Source: Microbacterium sp. VKM Ac-2923 (GTDB lineage: Bacteria; Actinomycetota; Actinomycetes; Actinomycetales; Microbacteriaceae). Taken from it: a stretch of DNA of 64,000 nucleotides. The stretch covers positions 124,001 through 188,000 of the forward strand of contig NZ_JALGRP010000008.1 in assembly GCF_022815605.1 (NCBI RefSeq). Direction: 5' to 3'. Below are positions 61,006-64,000 of this stretch, piece after piece (position 1 is the first letter of the stretch; the number at the start of each line of letters is the position of its first letter). The position numbers were made by a program, and so were the translations under genes. The notes under the pieces were generated by a model. The model was not told the origin of the DNA. It ran no database searches and saw nothing but the letters and a program-made list of their open reading frames with translations.

Positions 61006-61121
61006 TCTGCGACGCCGGACGTCGCGACGTCGGGCGCCGTGACGGGGATGCGCGCCGGGTGTGCGCGACGGGGCGTCGTACGATCGACGATGGCCCGAGC
61101 CTCGGGCACGAGGGGAGCGCG

Positions 61122-62063
61122 GTGTCGGAGCGCGGTGCGGTCGGTCTCGCCGTGGGGGGCGCGGTGCTCATCGGCGCACTCACGGCCCTGCAGGCGCGAA
61201 TCAACGGCTCCCTTGGAGCGGAACTCGGCAACGGCATCGTCGCGGCCGCGGTGTCGTTCAGCTCGGGGCTGGTGATCCTCGTCGTGGTGTCGGTGCTGCT
61301 GCCCGAGGGGCGGCGGGGCTTCGGTCGTCTGGTGGACGGCATCCGAACGCGATCCGTACCTCCGTGGATGCTGCTGGGCGGCCTCGTGGGCGCATTCACG
61401 GTGGCGAGCCAAGGACTGACGGTCGCCACGATCGGCGTCGCCCTATTCACGGTCGGCTTCGTCGCCGGGCAGACCGCGGGTGGCCTCGTGCTGGATCGCG
61501 TCGGCTACGGCCCGGCGGGTGTGGTGCCGGTCACCGTGCGCCGCGTCGTCGGCACCGCCTTCGCCATCGCCGCGGTGGTGGTGTGCCTGTCGGGTGACGC
61601 GCTCGGGGGAGTGCCCCTCTGGATGGTGGTCGTGCCCGCCGTCGCCGGTGCCGCCGTGTCGTGGCAGCAGGGCACCAACGGACGACTGCGGGTGCGGGTG
61701 GAGAGCCCGCTGACCGCGACGCTGGTGAACTTCATCGGCGGTACCGCGGTGCTGCTGATCGCCGCGGTCGTGCACGTCGTCGCCGTCGGTGCACCCCGCG
61801 CCGTGCCAACGGAGCCGTGGCTCTACGTGGGCGGTGCCGTCGGGGTGATCTACATCTTCCTGTCGTCGGTGGTGGTCCGCCGCACCGGGGTGCTGCTGCT
61901 CGGGCTCGGCTCGGTCGTCGGACTGCTCACCACCTCGGTGCTCCTCGACGCGCTGTGGCCCGCGCCGGCGGCTCCCTCCACCTCGGTCGCCATCCTCGCG
62001 GCCGCGGTGGCCATCGTCGGTGTCGTCGTCGCCGCGGTGCCCTGGGGGCGTCGCCGCACCTGA
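61122..62063 (+). CDS. DMT-type transporter (YdcZ/DUF606 family)
   Basis: 313-residue membrane protein composed of two five-helix DUF606 repeats, the half-length DMT superfamily unit: AVGGAVLIGALTALQARING, GGLVGAFTVASQGLTVATIG, LFTVGFVAGQTAGGLVLDRV in the first and LVNFIGGTAVLLIAAVVHVV, GGAVGVIYIFLSSVVVRR in the second. The QARING...LG signature is typical. GTG 61122 follows GAGGGGAG. Substrate is unknown. A terminator hairpin lies 33 nt downstream. Confidence 0.87.
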   Translation: MSERGAVGLAVGGAVLIGALTALQARINGSLGAELGNGIVAAAVSFSSGLVILVVVSVLLPEGRRGFGRLVDGIRTRSVPPWMLLGGLVGAFTVASQGLTVATIGVALFTVGFVAGQTAGGLVLDRVGYGPAGVVPVTVRRVVGTAFAIAAVVVCLSGDALGGVPLWMVVVPAVAGAAVSWQQGTNGRLRVRVESPLTATLVNFIGGTAVLLIAAVVHVVAVGAPRAVPTEPWLYVGGAVGVIYIFLSSVVVRRTGVLLLGLGSVVGLLTTSVLLDALWPAPAAPSTSVAILAAAVAIVGVVVAAVPWGRRRT

Positions 62064-62096
62064 CCGGCACCGATCGGTCGCGGTCCTGCCCGAACG

Positions 62097-62132
62097 ACGA
62101 CGCCGCCCGGAGAGATATCCGGGCGGCGTCGT
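62097..62132. terminator. hairpin between convergent genes
   Basis: Complementary 15-nt arms (ACGACGCCGCCCGGA at 62097-62111 and TCCGGGCGGCGTCGT at 62118-62132) with a 6-nt loop, placed between the DMT gene and the convergent nitroreductase gene. Confidence 0.85.
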
Positions 62133-62138
62133 GGGCGA

Positions 62139-62708
62139 TCAGACGCGCGTTTCGTCGACCGCGCGGCGCTTCTTGGCACCGGGCAGGCGCGAGATGTGCC
62201 TCGCGGCATCCACGGCCTTGCGACGAACGGGGCGCGAGCGCTGCGGCTTGCCGCCGACGTAGAGCCACCCGAGAAGCACCTCGCCCTTCTCCAGGCCGTG
62301 GGCCTTCGCGAGGGCCTTGCTGCGGGTGTTGTCATCGGTGCGCCAGAACACGCCGAAGCCCGCTTCGTCGAGAACGAGGCTGAGCATGTGGGCGACCCCG
62401 GATGCCGTGGCCTCCTGCTCCCACGCGGGGATCTTCTTCGACGACACGTTCGCCACCACGGCGATGATCAGGGGCGCCCTGCGGGGCTTCGAGGAGTACC
62501 CCTTCTTGCCGTCGGCCTTGTTCAGGGCGCGGGCGAGCAGATCGCGATCGCTGCCGCGGATCTCGATGACGCGCCACGGCCGCAGGGTCTTGTGGTCGGC
62601 GACGCGACCGGCCGCCGCGACGAACGCCTCGAGCTCGGGACCGGTGGGGGCGACGTCGGTGACCTTCGACCACGACCGGCGGTCGCGCATCGCCTCGAGA
62701 GCGCTCAC
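62139..62708 (-). CDS. nitroreductase family protein
   Basis: 189-residue FMN-dependent nitroreductase-fold protein (YdjA/TdsD-like small form): ALEAMRDRRSWSKVTDVAPT (flavin phosphate-binding RRSW), HKTLRPWRVIEIRG, APLIIAVVANVSSKKIPAWE and MLSLVLDEAGFGVFWRTDD (the GxGxxWRT region), KGEVLLGWLYVG near the end. Start GTG 62708 overlaps the msrB stop by 4 nt (GTGA). A C-terminal basic tail is unusual. It probably reduces quinones or nitro compounds. Confidence 0.88.
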   Translation of the reverse strand: MSALEAMRDRRSWSKVTDVAPTGPELEAFVAAAGRVADHKTLRPWRVIEIRGSDRDLLARALNKADGKKGYSSKPRRAPLIIAVVANVSSKKIPAWEQEATASGVAHMLSLVLDEAGFGVFWRTDDNTRSKALAKAHGLEKGEVLLGWLYVGGKPQRSRPVRRKAVDAARHISRLPGAKKRRAVDETRV

Positions 62709-63112
62709 GCCTTGTCCTCCGGGGTGAAGTTCAGCGACAGCGAGTTCATGCAGTAGCGGTCGCCGGTGGGCGTGCCGAAACCGTCGGGGAAGACGTGGCC
62801 CAGGTGCGAGCCGCAGTTGGCGCAGCGAACCTCGGTGCGCTGCATGCCGTGGCTGTCGTCGTCGATGAGCTCGACGGCCTCGGGTCGCACCGACTCGTAG
62901 AAACTCGGCCACCCGCAGTGCGAGTCGAACTTCGTCCCGCTCTGGAACAACTCGGAACCGCATGCGGCGCAGGTGTAGAACCCGGCGCGGCTCTCATCGA
63001 GCAGTTCACCGGTCCACGCGCGCTCGGTACCGGCCTGGCGGAGCACCGCGTACTGCTCGGGCGTCAGCTCTTCGCGCCACTGGTCGTCGGACTTGTCGAC
63101 GGCGTAAGTCAT
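62705..63112 (-). CDS. msrB: peptide-methionine (R)-S-oxide reductase
   Basis: 135-residue MsrB that repairs methionine-R-sulfoxide with thioredoxin. Zinc cysteines are in TCAACGSELF and RCANCGSHLGHVF; the active-site region GWPSFYESV and the catalytic cysteine in RYCMNSLSLNF are intact. ATG 63112 follows GAAGGGAAG. Coupled with the nitroreductase, it forms a redox-stress operon. Confidence 0.95.
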   Translation of the reverse strand: MTYAVDKSDDQWREELTPEQYAVLRQAGTERAWTGELLDESRAGFYTCAACGSELFQSGTKFDSHCGWPSFYESVRPEAVELIDDDSHGMQRTEVRCANCGSHLGHVFPDGFGTPTGDRYCMNSLSLNFTPEDKA

Positions 63113-63185
63113 GGAAACTTCCCTTCTCCGTCACCCATTCTGTCGTGCCCGGGAGCGGTCAGGTCGGCCTGGCATGATCTGCGGG

Positions 63186-64000
63186 ATGGACCAGGATGCC
63201 GTGACCGCCGTCGTCGACAGGTTCGGCCGTTTCGCCCGCGACGAGGCGCCCGGTCGATCGGCGGTCTACGAGGCGTGGGCGCGCCGGGTGGTGGACGACC
63301 CCGCTGTGGCGACCGCGCTCGCGCGTATCGCCCCGGCACGGCGTCAACCCCCGCTCGTGTTCGCCGTCGTGCGCCTGCTCGGCGCGCCGATGGACGACCT
63401 CGACGCGTGGGCGGCGTGGGTCGTCGCCTACGCCGGGGCGATCGCGGACGAGTGCGGGCGGCGGAGCGTGCAGACGAACGAACCGCTCCGGTGCGCGGCG
63501 CTCCTGCCCGCCCTCGCGCTCATCGACGGTCCCATCGCGCTTCTCGAGGTGGGCGCCAGCGGGGGACTCTGCCTCTACCCCGATCGCTACTCGTACCGCT
63601 ACCGACGCGGCGCGCAGACCGTCGCACTCGATCCCCCGAGCGGGGTGAGTCCCGTCGTGCTCCGCAGCGACCTCGAGGGGATGCCGGAGCTTCGGATGCC
63701 GAAGGTGGTCTGGCGCGCGGGCATCGACCTCCAGCCGCTCGACGCGCGCCGCCGTGAGGACCGGGCGTGGCTCACGGGACTGGTGTGGCCGGGGGAGGAG
63801 GGGCGCCGCGAGCGCATCGACGCCGCGCTCGACATCGCCGCGGCCGACCCGCCCGTGCTCGTCGCCGGCGACGGCGCCGACGCGCTCCCCGCGCTCGCCG
63901 CGGAGGCGCCCCGAGACGCCACTTTGGTCGTGACGACCCCCGGGGTGCTCGCGCACGTCCCCGGGGCTCGGCGAGCGGCGATCATCGCTGCGGCGCGCAC
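63186..64000 (+). CDS. DUF2332 family protein, 3' end outside window
   Basis: At least 271 residues from ATG 63186, open to the window's edge. It shows the DUF2332 layout: VDRFGRFARDEAPGRSAVYE, RRQPPLVFAVVRLLG, QTNEPLRCAALLPALALIDG, LLEVGASGGLCLYPDRYSYR (a Rossmann-like ExGASxGL) and GIDLQPLDARRREDRAWLTG. This fold is methyltransferase-like; no function is known. It is divergent from msrB. The C-terminus is not in the window. Confidence 0.88.
   Translation, partial: MDQDAVTAVVDRFGRFARDEAPGRSAVYEAWARRVVDDPAVATALARIAPARRQPPLVFAVVRLLGAPMDDLDAWAAWVVAYAGAIADECGRRSVQTNEPLRCAALLPALALIDGPIALLEVGASGGLCLYPDRYSYRYRRGAQTVALDPPSGVSPVVLRSDLEGMPELRMPKVVWRAGIDLQPLDARRREDRAWLTGLVWPGEEGRRERIDAALDIAAADPPVLVAGDGADALPALAAEAPRDATLVVTTPGVLAHVPGARRAAIIAAAR

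Noticed and set aside
1..64000. CRISPR arrays, insertion sequences with transposases, rRNA operons
   Set aside because: No regularly spaced repeats, transposase-like DDE proteins or rRNA sequences were seen on reading the window.

Overview
The window comes from a high-GC Gram-positive actinobacterium. The gene set (orphan GlnR, MutT1-type Nudix-phosphatase, SenX3-RegX3 next to PhoU, CarD, fused IspDF, DUF4032, a phage-borne WhiB-like protein) and the gene order suggest Microbacteriaceae, most likely Microbacterium. That assignment is inference from gene content, not from a marker tree.

Bases 1-24825 are housekeeping chromosome. They begin inside an M1 aminopeptidase gene and include a Sfp-like phosphopantetheinyl transferase, mutT1-ppk1 and glnR on the minus strand. 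A plus-strand run follows (small membrane proteins, nitrobindin, YgfZ, FUSC-type membrane protein). Next is a phosphate-response block: gpmA, then phoU divergent from senX3-regX3 with candidate RegX3 sites between them. After that come carD, ispDF, a GNAT gene, cysS, rlmB, an NAD(P)-binding protein, a DUF4032 protein, an MsiK/UgpC-like sugar ABC ATPase and a thioredoxin-fold protein without its CXXC.

Bases 24873-37016 are a 12.1-kb integrated element in a tRNA-Thr(UGU) gene, bounded by a 39-bp direct repeat of the tRNA 5' half. Repressor and tyrosine integrase are on the plus strand at the right end. A long leftward operon starts from a clear promoter (34920-34947). It carries HTH proteins, a replication-initiator-like protein, a WhiB-like protein, tRNA-Arg(UCU), unknown small proteins and a tail tape-measure gene. 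No terminase, portal, capsid or lysis gene is visible. Three genes look disrupted: a frameshifted excisionase-like gene, an amber codon in the tape measure, and an apparent 1-nt loss at the start of the replication gene. It is therefore a decayed prophage or a satellite-like element.

Bases 37173-57046 are an exopolysaccharide locus in three transcription units (plus, minus, plus). It encodes two paralogous secreted beta-helix-like proteins, glycosyltransferases of several families, a pyruvyl transferase, two hexapeptide acyltransferases, an SGNH lipoprotein, and Wzx, Wzy and Wzz homologues. It also encodes an unusual fusion of a family 2 glycosyltransferase with a WS/DGAT-like acyltransferase, a GT2-GT4 double glycosyltransferase, and an Alg14-Alg13-like glycosyltransferase. 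No initiating sugar-phosphate transferase is seen.

Bases 57053-64000 return to core-type genes: amylosucrase-like GH13, membrane proteins, a membrane protein-GntR pair with a candidate operator, a DMT-type transporter, a nitroreductase, MsrB, and a DUF2332 gene that runs off the right edge.
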